Shown piece by piece: positions 53,862 through 63,254 of a stretch of DNA of 64,000 nucleotides. The stretch is taken from positions 186,001 to 250,000 of the forward strand of contig CAVZFB010000038.1 in NCBI GenBank assembly GCA_963774345.1. Reading direction: 5' to 3'. Source of the DNA: AP-15 sp963774345 (lineage in GTDB: Bacteria; Pseudomonadota; Alphaproteobacteria; ATCC43930; CGMCC-115725). Made by a program: the position numbers and the translations under genes. How positions within the stretch are numbered: the first letter of the stretch is position 1; each line of letters starts with the position of its first letter. The notes under the pieces are model-generated. The model did not search any database and was not told the origin of the DNA. It worked only from the letters and a program-made list of their open reading frames with translations.

Positions 53862-55934
53862 TTATTGGCCGAAAATGCCCTTGAGCGCGCCGACGGCGTC
53901 TCGGCCAACGCTCTTGAGACCCTGGCCGACACCTTCGAAGTTCTTGCCGACGCTGCTGCCGGCGGATTTGAGAATGGCGAGCGCACTGCCCGGCGATTGC
54001 GTCAGCATGGCGCTCAGATCGGGCTGGTAGCTCAGATTGTCCCAGGTGCCGCTGACCTGGATCGGCACCGCGATCCCCTCCGCTAGCTGCAGGCTGACCC
54101 TGTAGCTCACCACGCGCGTCCGCAAATCGACGATGCCCGCGCCGGTCAATGGGAGCGCGCCTAACTGGAGCCGCAGATCGTTGTTGCGCAACAGGCCGTT
54201 GGTGACCGCGCAAGTTGCCGTCAGCGTGCCGAAATTGGTGAAGTTGCCGCCGCCGGTCAGGCTTTTCGCCGCGTCCGTGACAAGCGCCAGCGGACCGATT
54301 GCGTTGATCTGACCGTGGGCGAGGAGGTTGAGCGCGCCGGTGACGTTGAGCGAGTTGATCAGGTCGCGCTCGATCTTCGCCGTGCTCTGGGCGAGCGCCG
54401 GCAGGTTGACCCCCTTGATCTGCCCATTGGCGAGGTTGATCGCACCCCTGCCGGAGAGCGTGCTGATCAACTCGCTCCGGCTATTGCCGCGGGCGGTGAC
54501 GGCGATGTCGAGATTGCCGGCGCCGGTGAGCCGGTCAATGCCGATCGCCGCCTGCGCCAAGGGCTGGATCTGCACCTGCCTCAGAGCGGCGTCGAGCCCG
54601 ATGGCCGGCACCGCGCCGCTGCCGTCGACCGTTATCCTGCCGTGGCCAGTGCCCCGATAGAGCGCCATCCGGCTCAAATCGGCGGTGAGCCGGCCGTCCT
54701 TGATGTGGATACCGGCGGCGCTCGCGCCGATCTGGAATTGACGGTAGACGATATCGCCGACCTTGAGGTCGAAATCGACATCGGCGAGCTTGAGCGCCGA
54801 CAAATCGATAGACCTATCGCTCCGGCCATTTTGCGCCGATGACGCGGGCGCGGGGCCGCCCGCCGGCGCGCCGAGTGGTGCGGTCGACGCAGTCTGCGGC
54901 GACAGGTAAGGATTGAGGTCGAGCCTGTCGACATCGAGCGCGCCGACGACCGCGGGCCGCGCGCCGGCGTTGTCGACCGATACCGAGCCCTTGGCCCTAA
55001 TGGCGTCGAGCGAGATATCCGCATCCTTGAAGCTGGTCGTCGTCCCGGCGATCGCGAGCGTGCCCTTCAGCGCGAATGGACCGAGGCCGTTTCCGCTCAG
55101 CGCGATCGGCGATCCCGCCCATTGCGCCAGCCGGCGCAGCGATCCGGTCTCGAGATCGATCGCGCCATCGAGCTTTAACGATGGCGACCCCGTGACCCGG
55201 CCCGCGAAGTTGAGCGTCAGCGGAGCGGCGTTGAGCTTGATCCCGACCTGGCTCTCGGCCCCGTAGAGGAGAGCGTGCGGCTTGTCGATGTTGACGGCGA
55301 ACGCCACTCTCTCGCCGTTCCACACCGCCGAGCCGTCGCTGATGAGGGCGCTGCCGAGGCTGCGCAAGGACAATGTCATGTTGATGCCGTCGAGCCGCTC
55401 CGCCTTGCCGGTGCGTTGATCGAAATAGCTGATCTTGCCGTCGGCGAACTGCACTTTCCGAAGAGCGAGGCCGGAAATGCCGAACCCGCCGCCCACGGCT
55501 GCGGGCGGGGTATTGCCGCCCACCGGCGCGGCCGAGGGCGCCGCGGTCGGCTCGAACACCCAGTTGGGATGTCCCGCCTTGTCCACCTCGAGGGCGATTA
55601 CCGGCCGGACCAGAACTAGCCGGTTCACCACAATTCGGCGGTGGAGCAGGGGCCACAGCTGCACCTGCAGCCGCAGCCGCTTCAACGCCACCATGTCAGG
55701 TGTGCGCGCGCTCGGCATATTGGCAAACGAGACATCGTTCGCTTCGAGCGCCAGCATCGGCAGCACCGACAACCTGACCGGCCCGGCGATCTTGAGCTCG
55801 CGCCCGGTCGCCTGTTTGACCAGCGCGGAGACGCGCGCCCCATAAACCTCGACCGGGACGGCGAACGGAATGATCACCGCCGCGGCGACGAGGAGAACGA
55901 CGAGCACCCCCAGGCCGAGAAGCAACTTCCGCAT
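53862..55934 (-). CDS. AsmA family protein
   Basis: The 690-residue protein has an N-terminal membrane anchor (LLLGLGVLVVLLVAAAVIIPF) and the AsmA signature (VRLSVLPMLALEANDVSFAN, then RLRLQVQLWPLLHRRIVVNRLVL). A long beta-rich body and the C-terminal AsmA domain follow (GRGAINLANGQIKGVNL, GTWDNLSYQPDLSAML). AsmA proteins are bridge-like and help lipid transport between membranes. It stands alone and is convergent with the GlcG gene. Confidence 0.9.
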   Translation of the reverse strand: MRKLLLGLGVLVVLLVAAAVIIPFAVPVEVYGARVSALVKQATGRELKIAGPVRLSVLPMLALEANDVSFANMPSARTPDMVALKRLRLQVQLWPLLHRRIVVNRLVLVRPVIALEVDKAGHPNWVFEPTAAPSAAPVGGNTPPAAVGGGFGISGLALRKVQFADGKISYFDQRTGKAERLDGINMTLSLRSLGSALISDGSAVWNGERVAFAVNIDKPHALLYGAESQVGIKLNAAPLTLNFAGRVTGSPSLKLDGAIDLETGSLRRLAQWAGSPIALSGNGLGPFALKGTLAIAGTTTSFKDADISLDAIRAKGSVSVDNAGARPAVVGALDVDRLDLNPYLSPQTASTAPLGAPAGGPAPASSAQNGRSDRSIDLSALKLADVDFDLKVGDIVYRQFQIGASAAGIHIKDGRLTADLSRMALYRGTGHGRITVDGSGAVPAIGLDAALRQVQIQPLAQAAIGIDRLTGAGNLDIAVTARGNSRSELISTLSGRGAINLANGQIKGVNLPALAQSTAKIERDLINSLNVTGALNLLAHGQINAIGPLALVTDAAKSLTGGGNFTNFGTLTATCAVTNGLLRNNDLRLQLGALPLTGAGIVDLRTRVVSYRVSLQLAEGIAVPIQVSGTWDNLSYQPDLSAMLTQSPGSALAILKSAGSSVGKNFEGVGQGLKSVGRDAVGALKGIFGQ

Positions 55935-56140
55935 CGAGCGCCTCCCCGGCGGCGGCGAGCACGAGCGGAGGCCGCCGCCTCAATCTATTTAAGCACTCCA
56001 ACCCACAATAAAGCCGCGCCGTTGTCCGCAACCTCCTTCACCAGCGCCGCCCCGACCCGGCACCGCGCTCGAAGCACCTGGAAACAATCGCCATCGCGGG
56101 AACGTGGGCGGTGCTCCGACGACTGTTTATCTAATAGTCT

Positions 56141-56662
56141 GTGCCGGTCAGCCGTGGCCAGGCGCTCGGGGCGGGGCGGGGGCCGGTGGGGGACGAGCCG
56201 ATCGATGCGGGTCAGCGGATCTATCCGCTCGAACTTGAGCCGGTAACCGGCGACTTGCCAGCCGGCTTCGAGGCGCTGCGGGCCGAGGCGCTTGCCGAGG
56301 GGTTTCGGCAGGTCGAACGGCTCGCTGCCGAGTGGGCGTCGCGCACGACGCGCTTCGACCGCGAAGGCGAAGCGCTGCTCGCCGCGCGCTTGAATGGCGT
56401 GCTCGTCGGAATCGGAGGTCAGACGATCGAGCCGGTTGTACCGGGCGCATTGCGCATGCGGCGGTTCTATGTCCGTCCGCGGTTCCGGCGCTGCGGTGTC
56501 GGCCGCAAGCTGGCGACGGCTTTGCTTGAGCAGAGAGGGCAGACCGGTCGGCTGATCACCGTGAACGCCGCCGCCGGGAGCATTCGGTTCTGGGAAGCTC
56601 TCGGCTTCAAACCCGACTTGCGCGAGGGACACACGCACGTCCTGAACCCTGAGGGGCGATAG
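56141..56662 (+). CDS. GNAT family N-acetyltransferase
   Basis: The protein of up to 173 residues has the GNAT motif A (MRRFYVRPRFRRCGVGRKLATALLEQ, with the acetyl-CoA loop R-x-C-G-V-G-R) and motif B (ITVNAAAGSIRFWEALGF). The acceptor is not known. The start is GTG 56141 by frame only; a later start is possible because the first 25 residues look atypical. It is divergent from the AsmA gene. Confidence 0.78.
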   Translation: MPVSRGQALGAGRGPVGDEPIDAGQRIYPLELEPVTGDLPAGFEALRAEALAEGFRQVERLAAEWASRTTRFDREGEALLAARLNGVLVGIGGQTIEPVVPGALRMRRFYVRPRFRRCGVGRKLATALLEQRGQTGRLITVNAAAGSIRFWEALGFKPDLREGHTHVLNPEGR

Positions 56663-56691
56663 CAAAGCTCCGCCTTGAGGGGAGGAATCCC

Positions 56692-57111
56692 TTAGGACTT
56701 CGCTTTCTTCGAAGGTTTCGACTTTCTAGAACTGTTTAGGGCGACCGCTTGGCGAACGAGCGCCGTGAAGGCGGACTTGTCAACTTCTTCCCCTTCGTGG
56801 ATGTCGATCGCGCGGCGTACGTTTCCGTCGAGACTCGCGTTGAACAGACGGGCCGGATCCATCAGAGACGCGCCCTTGGCGAAGGTAAGCTTCACGACAT
56901 TCTTGTAGGATTCGCCAGTGCAGATGATGCCGTCATGCGACCAAACCGGAGTGCCCATCCACTTGCACTCCTCGACGGCGTCCGGGTCTGCTTCCGTGAT
57001 CAGCTTGCGCATTCTGCTGAGAGTTTCCCCGCGCCAATCCCCGAGTTCGGCGATTCTTTTGGAGATGAGCTCCGATGCCGACTGGCCTTGGCTCGCGCCC
57101 GACTTTTTCAT
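56692..57111 (-). CDS. DUF1801 domain-containing protein
   Basis: The 139-residue protein has the DUF1801/YdhG pattern: DWRGETLSRMRKLITEADPDAVEECKW-like helix, then GTPVWSHDGIICTGESYKN and VKLTFAKGASLMDPARLFN. The C-terminus is Lys/Ser-rich (SRKSKPSKKAKS). Function is unknown; related iron-chaperone-like proteins exist. The frame is intact, and it is convergent with the GNAT gene. Confidence 0.87.
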   Translation of the reverse strand: MKKSGASQGQSASELISKRIAELGDWRGETLSRMRKLITEADPDAVEECKWMGTPVWSHDGIICTGESYKNVVKLTFAKGASLMDPARLFNASLDGNVRRAIDIHEGEEVDKSAFTALVRQAVALNSSRKSKPSKKAKS

Positions 57112-57229
57112 GGTCTGATCCTAGAAGCTCCAGCCATGTAAAACTGCAGCTGGAATCTCAGGGGTCGCGAACGCGTGGTTGCCGCAGAGTCCGACCGGCG
57201 CGGCTTCCGGAGGGCGCTGATCGCGGCGG

Positions 57230-57607
57230 TTATGTCGGGTGGGCAGCGTCCTTGGGCAGCAGCTCGGCGCGGTAGGTCGGCCGCAGGATGTCGAGCTTCA
57301 TCGGCACCGGCGTTCCCAGCCACAGCGCATTTTTGCTGTGGTCGTCGTAGGAGCTTTCGGTCAGCGGATGCACCAATACGTCGAGGCCGTCGCGGTTCAG
57401 CATCAGCCACGGTACGAGGTTCTGGAATTCCTCGTTCTTGAAGATCACGTTGAATTGCGAGATCGGGTGCGGGCCGGCCGGCGCGTCGCTGAACCCGCCG
57501 GGCTCGACCGCGAATTTTCCGATGATCGTCTCGCGCAGCTTTGCGGCTTGGGGCTTGGTCTCGGCATTGTAATAGACGTGGGCGTGATAGCCCCGGTTTT
57601 CGGTCAT
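57230..57607 (-). CDS. DOPA 4,5-dioxygenase family protein
   Basis: The 125-residue protein matches the small DOPA dioxygenase family: YHAHVYYNAET, PAGPHPISQFNVIF, VPWLMLNRDGLDVLVHPLTE and DDHSKNALWLG, with four conserved His likely binding iron. Characterised relatives cleave catechol rings in fungi and plants. It lies 61 bases downstream of a VOC dioxygenase-like gene on the same strand, and both are divergent from a LysR gene. Confidence 0.87.
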   Translation of the reverse strand: MTENRGYHAHVYYNAETKPQAAKLRETIIGKFAVEPGGFSDAPAGPHPISQFNVIFKNEEFQNLVPWLMLNRDGLDVLVHPLTESSYDDHSKNALWLGTPVPMKLDILRPTYRAELLPKDAAHPT

Positions 57608-57668
57608 CTCTGGTTCTCCTGCTAATGTTGCATGGTCATGCTAAGGCGGTGCCTAAAGCCGGTCGGCG

Positions 57669-58214
57669 TCACGCTTCGAGTTTGGCCGCGATCTTCTTGC
57701 CGATCTCGGTGCGCCACTCCTCGATCGGCTTGAACCCCTCGCGGTCCCGGCAATAGGCCTCGGTCTCGCGGAACAGCTCGTCTTCGGGTTTGTCGAGGTC
57801 GATCTTGAAACCCAAGGGCTGCGGCACGTACCACGGCGTGTCGCAGAACATCTCGATCTGGTTGCCCTCCGGGTCCTGGAAATAGACCGACCAGGCATTG
57901 CCGTGGCAGATCGGGCGGATGCCTTCGCAGCCGGCTGCGCGCACCTTGCGGAATGCCTTCTGCACCTGCGGGAGGGTGCCGACATTGAACGACACCTGCT
58001 GCACCATCGGCACTTCGGCGTCGGTGGTGCGGCCGCGCACCAGCACGACCTGGTGATGGTCGCTGGGGTTGCGCGACAGGAAGGTGATGCGGCCGTCCTC
58101 GGCGCCGTCGCTGACCACGAAACCGAGCACATTGCTGTAAAAGTCGATCATCTTCGGCACGTCATGCACATAAAGCCCGACATGGCTGAGGCGTGGCGCG
58201 GTGTCCTGCGGCAT
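57669..58214 (-). CDS. VOC family protein (extradiol dioxygenase-like)
   Basis: The 181-residue protein has one vicinal-oxygen-chelate module: SHVGLYVHDVPKMIDFYSNVLGF, HHQVVLVRG and YFQDPEGNQIEMFCDTPWYV, showing metal ligands His, His and Glu. About 45 further C-terminal residues (DELFRETEAYCRDREGFKP) are common in catechol 2,3-dioxygenase-like members. ATG 58214 follows GGGAG at nine bases. It is the first gene of a pair with the DOPA dioxygenase-like protein. Confidence 0.87.
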   Translation of the reverse strand: MPQDTAPRLSHVGLYVHDVPKMIDFYSNVLGFVVSDGAEDGRITFLSRNPSDHHQVVLVRGRTTDAEVPMVQQVSFNVGTLPQVQKAFRKVRAAGCEGIRPICHGNAWSVYFQDPEGNQIEMFCDTPWYVPQPLGFKIDLDKPEDELFRETEAYCRDREGFKPIEEWRTEIGKKIAAKLEA

Positions 58215-58270
58215 GGCTGGTTGCTCCCGATGGGGTTGTTCGCTGCCGCTATAAGATAGGATCAGCGGCC

Positions 58271-58289
58271 ATCTATCAAATCGATAGAT
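58271..58289. promoter_or_regulatory. LysR-type operator between the VOC gene and LysR
   Basis: ATCTATC-AAATC-GATAGAT is a perfect seven-base inverted repeat with a five-base centre. It also contains the LysR forms T-N11-A and ATC-N9-GAT. It lies just before the LysR gene and 57 bases upstream of the divergent VOC start, the normal place for a LysR activation site. Confidence 0.6.
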
Positions 58290-58310
58290 ATCATGGTATT
58301 CATTCACAGC

Positions 58311-59210
58311 ATGGATATTCGGGCGGTCGACCTCAACCTCCTCAAAGCCTTTGACGCGCTGACCACCGAGCGCGCCGTGACCCGCGCCGGCGACCGGATC
58401 GGCCTTTCGCAGCCGGCGATGAGCCACGCGCTGTCGCGGCTGCGCGACCTGTTCGCCGACGATCTGTTCGTGCGCACCCCGACCGGCATGGAGCCGACCG
58501 CCCGCGCCCGCGAGATCGCACCCTTGGTCGCGGCCGCGATCGAGCATATCGAGGCGGCGCTCAACCTCGGCATCGGTTTCGATCCGGCCAAGAGCGCCGG
58601 CATCTTCACCGCCGGCATGGCCGAATATGCCGAGGTGGCCTTGGTCGGGCGCCTCGCCGCGGCCTTTGCCGATCAGGCTGCCAGGGCGACCTTGCGCCTG
58701 ACGCCATTGACCGGCGCCGACGCCGCCGAGCAGCTCGACCGCGGCATGATCGACGTCGCCGTCGCCCATCTCAATGCCTTGCCGGCTCATATCGAGTTGA
58801 TCCGGCTGTTGCGCGACCCGTTTGTCGTCATTGCCCGCCGCGGCCATCCGATCGCGGGACAACAGCTTTCGGTCGAGACCTATGCGGCCCTCAACCACAT
58901 CCTGGTGTCGCCGCGCGGCGACACCAGCGGCGCCCTCGACCGTATTCTGGTGGATTTCGGGCTGCGACGGCGCATCGCGCTGTTGGTCGCGACCTATCTG
59001 GCGTTGCCGGTCGCGCTTGCCGCGTCCGATCTCGTGGCCACCGTGCCGAGCCGGACCGCGCGCCAGATCGCCGTCACCGCCGAAATCGAAATCATGCCGT
59101 TGCCGCTCGATTTCGCGATGACCGTGTCGATGGCCTGGCACCGCCGCGCCGCCAGCGAGCCCGCGCAAGCCTGGTTCCGCTCGCTGCTGATCGACGCGGC
59201 GAGCGATTGA
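58311..59210 (+). CDS. LysR family transcriptional regulator
   Basis: The 299-residue protein has the LysR helix-turn-helix (MDIRAVDLNLLKAFDALTTER, then VTRAGDRIGLSQPAMSHALSRLRDLF) and a NodD/NahR-like C-terminal ligand domain. ATG 58311 matches the family start; ATG 58293 would add six residues next to the operator. It is divergent from the dioxygenase pair and probably activates it in response to an aromatic effector. Confidence 0.9.
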   Translation: MDIRAVDLNLLKAFDALTTERAVTRAGDRIGLSQPAMSHALSRLRDLFADDLFVRTPTGMEPTARAREIAPLVAAAIEHIEAALNLGIGFDPAKSAGIFTAGMAEYAEVALVGRLAAAFADQAARATLRLTPLTGADAAEQLDRGMIDVAVAHLNALPAHIELIRLLRDPFVVIARRGHPIAGQQLSVETYAALNHILVSPRGDTSGALDRILVDFGLRRRIALLVATYLALPVALAASDLVATVPSRTARQIAVTAEIEIMPLPLDFAMTVSMAWHRRAASEPAQAWFRSLLIDAASD

Positions 59211-59273
59211 GCGAATGTCCGCGCGCTTGCCCGTCGGATAGCCGACTTACACATCGCTTACAGGATTAATCTG

Positions 59274-59744
59274 TTGGAGAGCGTCAACTGGACTTGGGGT
59301 CTATCGCTCATCGCCCTGACCATAGCACTCCACGCGGCGGGGGTGGTGATGATGGCCCTTGTGGGGTTGGGGATCAGGGCACGGCTGGAGGCCCGGAAGC
59401 TTGGTTTACGTCATCTGATCCCGCTAGTGATTGGCATCGTCGGAGCGACAGGACTGCTGCTGGCAGTGCTACACGGGATAGAAGCCGCGATCTGGGCGGC
59501 GGCGTATGTGTGGCTCGGCGCGCTCGACTCGCAGAAAGATGCGATCCTCTATTCCATCGATTCGATGACCACGCGAGGCGCTTCGGGGCTGACGTTGGAA
59601 CGGCATTGGCTGACGATGGGCGCGCTGGAGGCGGCCGGCGGCATGCTGCTGTTTGGTATCAGCACGGCTTACATTTTCGCGGTGATGCAGTTGTACTGGC
59701 CGATGCTCTCCGATCCGCTCATGACCCGCCATCAACCACGATGA
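59274..59744 (+). CDS. Small membrane protein with a degenerate potassium-channel-like pore
   Basis: The 156-residue protein has three or four hydrophobic segments. The stretch AILYSIDSMTTRGASGLTLE before the last segment has the layout of an Ion_trans_2 pore helix and filter, with TRGASG in place of TVGYG. Channel function is thus doubtful or altered. The start is TTG 59274, only 63 bases after LysR. There are no other domains. Confidence 0.65.
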   Translation: MESVNWTWGLSLIALTIALHAAGVVMMALVGLGIRARLEARKLGLRHLIPLVIGIVGATGLLLAVLHGIEAAIWAAAYVWLGALDSQKDAILYSIDSMTTRGASGLTLERHWLTMGALEAAGGMLLFGISTAYIFAVMQLYWPMLSDPLMTRHQPR

Positions 59745-60030
59745 AATTTGTGCGCGGCTCGAAAGATGCATAAGGGTGCATTCTCAGAGGCAAGGTGAAT
59801 GTCTTACGTGAAAATACGCGTCAATTTTCGCTATGAAGTGTTTCCACCACGCCGTCCGACGTCCGATCGGGTCGCGCGAGCAGGCGGTGTCCCACAAGGG
59901 CGATCTCGAGTACGCGCCTCGATCATTTGATGTGCCGCCGCCAGGCTCAAAGCGAACTCAGAAAGGCGACCAGATCGGCCTTTTGAATGACCGCATCAAT
60001 TCTGTCTTCGGCACGGGCGAAAACCGTGGT

Positions 60031-62325
60031 TCATGCCGCCTCCGCCAAGCTGTGATAGATTTCGTCCTCTTGGGCGAAGTGTAGCCTGAGGATCGCATCC
60101 AGTCCGTGAAGCACCCTTAGTATTTCGCCGAGAGTTTTCGGGTCGGGGCCTTCTTGCCGCAAGTCGCCGGCCATTCGTTGTAGCAGGCGAGACAAATAGT
60201 GGATCTCCCGGTGCGCGCGGCTCATCGCCGCCATCGGGTCATCGCCGCCGATCAGCCGCGCCACGGTCGGGTAGACGCGGGCGTCATCCTGGTCTTCGTG
60301 CGGGATCAGCTCCTTCTGCAAAACTTCATTGAGACGCGCCAGCTCCCCCGCCACTTCATCGACGGGAACGCTCGCGAGCCGGTCGGCCGTGGCTCGGACC
60401 TGCTCGAGTATGGGCCGAAGCTCGCCGTGTTCGGTCTTGAGAGCGTCGTACTCCGCGGGCGAGAGCGCCGACCGGCCCTCTCGAGGCCCGCGAACATGAA
60501 GAGCGCGCAGCGCGTTCAGGATGACGGCAACGTCAATCGCTTCTTGAAGAATGGCCCCAGCCAATGGCGGCAGATACCCAAATGCCGCAAAGCCCATCGC
60601 TATGACGGACAGACCCATCCCTGCCATAACGCTCTCGATTGCGATCGCGCGCGAGCGATGGGCAATCCGCAGCGCTTCCGCGAGGCGGTCCAGCCGGTCG
60701 ACAAGGAGCACCACTCCGGCTGCCTCCGATGAGGCCGCCGCGCCGCGTTCGCCCATTGCGACACCGACATCGGCTGCGGCCAATGCGGGCGCGTCATTGA
60801 CCCCGTCGCCGACCATGATCGTCGAGCCGGCGGCGTGCGAGCCCTTGATGGCGGCCAATTTGTCCTGGGGTTGCTGTTCGGCCAGCACGTCATCGACACC
60901 CAGCAGAGAACCGATGGTCTCGGCCACATCACGGCGATCGCCGGTTAGCATGACGATGCGTTCGACGCCGGCCTTGCGCAGCAGCCTCAGGGCCCGCGGC
61001 GTCTCCAGGCGGATCTCGTCAACGAGCAGCAAAGCTCCGGCGATGGCCCCATCGATGGCCACGAATACGCCGGTCGCCCCGTCGTAACCCGTACGGCGAA
61101 GATATTCCTCACTCCAATCGGCCGCGGTCGCAGATAGCGATACAAAGGAATAGCTGCCGATCGCGACCCGCCGGTCGTCTACGACCCCGGTTAGTCCGGC
61201 GCCCGGTTGTTCCTCGACGTTCGACGGCAGTGACAGCGTCAAGCCGCGCTCTCGCGCCGCCGAAACAATGGCCTGCGCGATCACGTGCTGGGACATCTGG
61301 TCGAGCGACGCGGCAAGGCGCAATAGCTCCGCGGCGCCTAGCTTCGCGCCGGTCTCTATGGCGACGAGGCGGGCATGTCCGCCGGTCAAAGTCCCGGTTT
61401 TGTCAAAGAACAGGGTTTTCGCCTGAGCGAGCTTCTCGAGCACGCCGCCACCCTTGATCAGAACGCCGCGCTTGGCGCAACGCGACATGCCGGCGACGAT
61501 CGCCACGGGAACGCCCAAAATCAGCGGACATGGCGTCGCAACGACCAGCACCGCCAACCCGCGCACCGGGTCGCCGGTGGCGAACCACGCCGCCGCAGCG
61601 ACCGCCAGCGACACGGGCACGAACAGAAGGGCATACCGGTCGGCGAGACGCGCCGAGGGCGCCTTGGACCGGTGTGCCGCCTCGACCAATCGGATGATGC
61701 CAGCAAATGTGCTGTCGGCGGCGGCGGTGGTGGCGATCATGTCGAACGGCGTCGCCGCGTTCACGGCACCGCTCCGCACCCCCTCGCCCGAGTTCCGCCG
61801 GACCGGCAACGGTTCACCCGTGAGCGCCGACTCGTCGAGCACGGCGGTCCCGCTCGAGACGGCTCCATCCGTCGGGACCGCTTCGCCGGCACGGACCAGC
61901 AGGTGATCCCCCGGCTTGACGCGGTCGAGCGGGATCTGGACCAGCTCTTCGCCGTCATAGCGGTTTGCGGTACGGGGAGACCGACCGAGCAATGCCGACA
62001 TTTCGCGGCGGGCGCGTTCCTCGGCGAAATTTTCGAGGCTGCGTCCGCTCGCCAGCATCAGGCCGATGACCGCGCCCGTTAGATACTCGCCCAGAGCCAT
62101 CGCTCCGCCCATCGACAGCAACGCGATCAGGTCGAGGCCCGCTTCACGCCGCAGGACAGCGCGGGCAATGCCGACAACGACGGCCGACAGGACCGGCGCC
62201 GCGCTGACGATCCAGATCCAATCGGCCCACTGCGGCTCTCCGATCATCCACGCGACGATTCCTCCGATCAGCCCGGCCGCTGAAACGGCGAGCAGCGACA
62301 GGTTTGTGGTGCGTCGGAGGTTCAT
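60031..62325 (-). CDS. P1B-5-type metal-transporting ATPase with C-terminal hemerythrin domain
   Basis: The 764-residue P-type ATPase has the transmembrane metal motif TPCPL at residues 264-268, phosphorylation site DKTGT at 308-312, an actuator TGE (LDESALTGEPLP) and hinge GDGVNDAP. There is no N-terminal metal-binding domain. The last 130 residues form a hemerythrin-like HHE domain (EHGELRPIL, PHEDQDDARVYP, HREIHYLSRLL, HFAQEDEIYHSL). TPCP plus hemerythrin defines P1B-5 pumps, known for nickel and iron in Sinorhizobium Nia. A Met-rich periplasmic protein gene lies just upstream on the same strand. Confidence 0.9.
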   Translation of the reverse strand: MNLRRTTNLSLLAVSAAGLIGGIVAWMIGEPQWADWIWIVSAAPVLSAVVVGIARAVLRREAGLDLIALLSMGGAMALGEYLTGAVIGLMLASGRSLENFAEERARREMSALLGRSPRTANRYDGEELVQIPLDRVKPGDHLLVRAGEAVPTDGAVSSGTAVLDESALTGEPLPVRRNSGEGVRSGAVNAATPFDMIATTAAADSTFAGIIRLVEAAHRSKAPSARLADRYALLFVPVSLAVAAAAWFATGDPVRGLAVLVVATPCPLILGVPVAIVAGMSRCAKRGVLIKGGGVLEKLAQAKTLFFDKTGTLTGGHARLVAIETGAKLGAAELLRLAASLDQMSQHVIAQAIVSAARERGLTLSLPSNVEEQPGAGLTGVVDDRRVAIGSYSFVSLSATAADWSEEYLRRTGYDGATGVFVAIDGAIAGALLLVDEIRLETPRALRLLRKAGVERIVMLTGDRRDVAETIGSLLGVDDVLAEQQPQDKLAAIKGSHAAGSTIMVGDGVNDAPALAAADVGVAMGERGAAASSEAAGVVLLVDRLDRLAEALRIAHRSRAIAIESVMAGMGLSVIAMGFAAFGYLPPLAGAILQEAIDVAVILNALRALHVRGPREGRSALSPAEYDALKTEHGELRPILEQVRATADRLASVPVDEVAGELARLNEVLQKELIPHEDQDDARVYPTVARLIGGDDPMAAMSRAHREIHYLSRLLQRMAGDLRQEGPDPKTLGEILRVLHGLDAILRLHFAQEDEIYHSLAEAA

Positions 62326-62461
62326 CGGTCGGCAAACACCGGTACGGACTGAATGCGGGGCGCTTAGCCGCCCGGGTCACCAAGGCAATTCAGGCAATTC
62401 GGGCTACCATGACGGTTCTTGCCGAGAGTGGAACTTGAATAGTCGCGTTCCGCGGCTGCAG

Positions 62462-63016
62462 CTACATCATTCCCATCGGGCTCAGCATGAGCTGGTCTGC
62501 CGCTTTCTTCTGCTCATCGGTGAACGCGGCATAGAGGGGATCGACGGCGGTCTTCAATTTCCGCAAAGCCTCGAGATGCGCCGTCATCATCCTTTCGCGG
62601 ACCGCGAGCTTGTCCGGAAGCGTCACTGACTGGTTCATCCCGATCATGCCGCCCTGCATCATGCTCGCCATCGCCTTCGCGTTATCGCGGACGGCTTGGG
62701 CGAAATTGTTCCAGAGCGGCAGCTGCGCGTCGGTGATCTTGAGTTCGGTTTTCAGAAACGCCAGCCGTCCTTCGACATGCTCGGACATGGCGGTGGCCAT
62801 CATCGCCATATGGTCCATCCCACCCTGGTCCATCATCATCTGCTTCGTGCCCGTCATCGGCATGCCGCCGGCCATTCCTTGTGCCATGCCGCTCGGCGAT
62901 GTAGCCGAAGGTCCCGCCGCGTCGCCGGGATGATGCTGATCTTGCTGCGCGAGCACGGGTGCTGTTGCAAAAGCGAGCATCAACGCGAGGAAGGCACAGG
63001 TCTGTCGTTGAAACAT
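62462..63016 (-). CDS. Met/His-rich Spy/CpxP-like periplasmic protein
   Basis: The 184-residue protein has a signal peptide (MFQRQTCAFLALMLAFATAPVL ending AQQ) and a His/Met-rich linker (QHHPGD; GMAQGMAGGMPMTGTKQMMM). The helical Spy/CpxP-type body follows: GRLAFLKTELKITDAQLPLW and FTDEQKKAADQL, the LTxxQ-like repeats. Met clusters suggest soft-metal binding. It lies 136 bases upstream of the P1B-5 ATPase in the same direction, so the pair may act as sensor or chaperone plus exporter in the periplasm. Confidence 0.85.
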   Translation of the reverse strand: MFQRQTCAFLALMLAFATAPVLAQQDQHHPGDAAGPSATSPSGMAQGMAGGMPMTGTKQMMMDQGGMDHMAMMATAMSEHVEGRLAFLKTELKITDAQLPLWNNFAQAVRDNAKAMASMMQGGMIGMNQSVTLPDKLAVRERMMTAHLEALRKLKTAVDPLYAAFTDEQKKAADQLMLSPMGMM

Positions 63017-63254
63017 GTGATTCCGCTCTTTCCAAAGGAAGAGAAGCGGCCATTTCGCCCGAAAAGGGCGAACTACCCCTGATCCAAATCAAATTTGGGT
63101 GCGAAACCGGCATTCTGCCGTGAAGATGAATTATCTAGCGTCGTTTTTCCCAATCTGCACGAAATCCGCAAGGTATATGACAAGCTATATAACTCTACTA
63201 AAACGTCAGGTGCGCCGGACGGTGCGCGTTCTCGCACAACGGCGGGAGCCTCGT

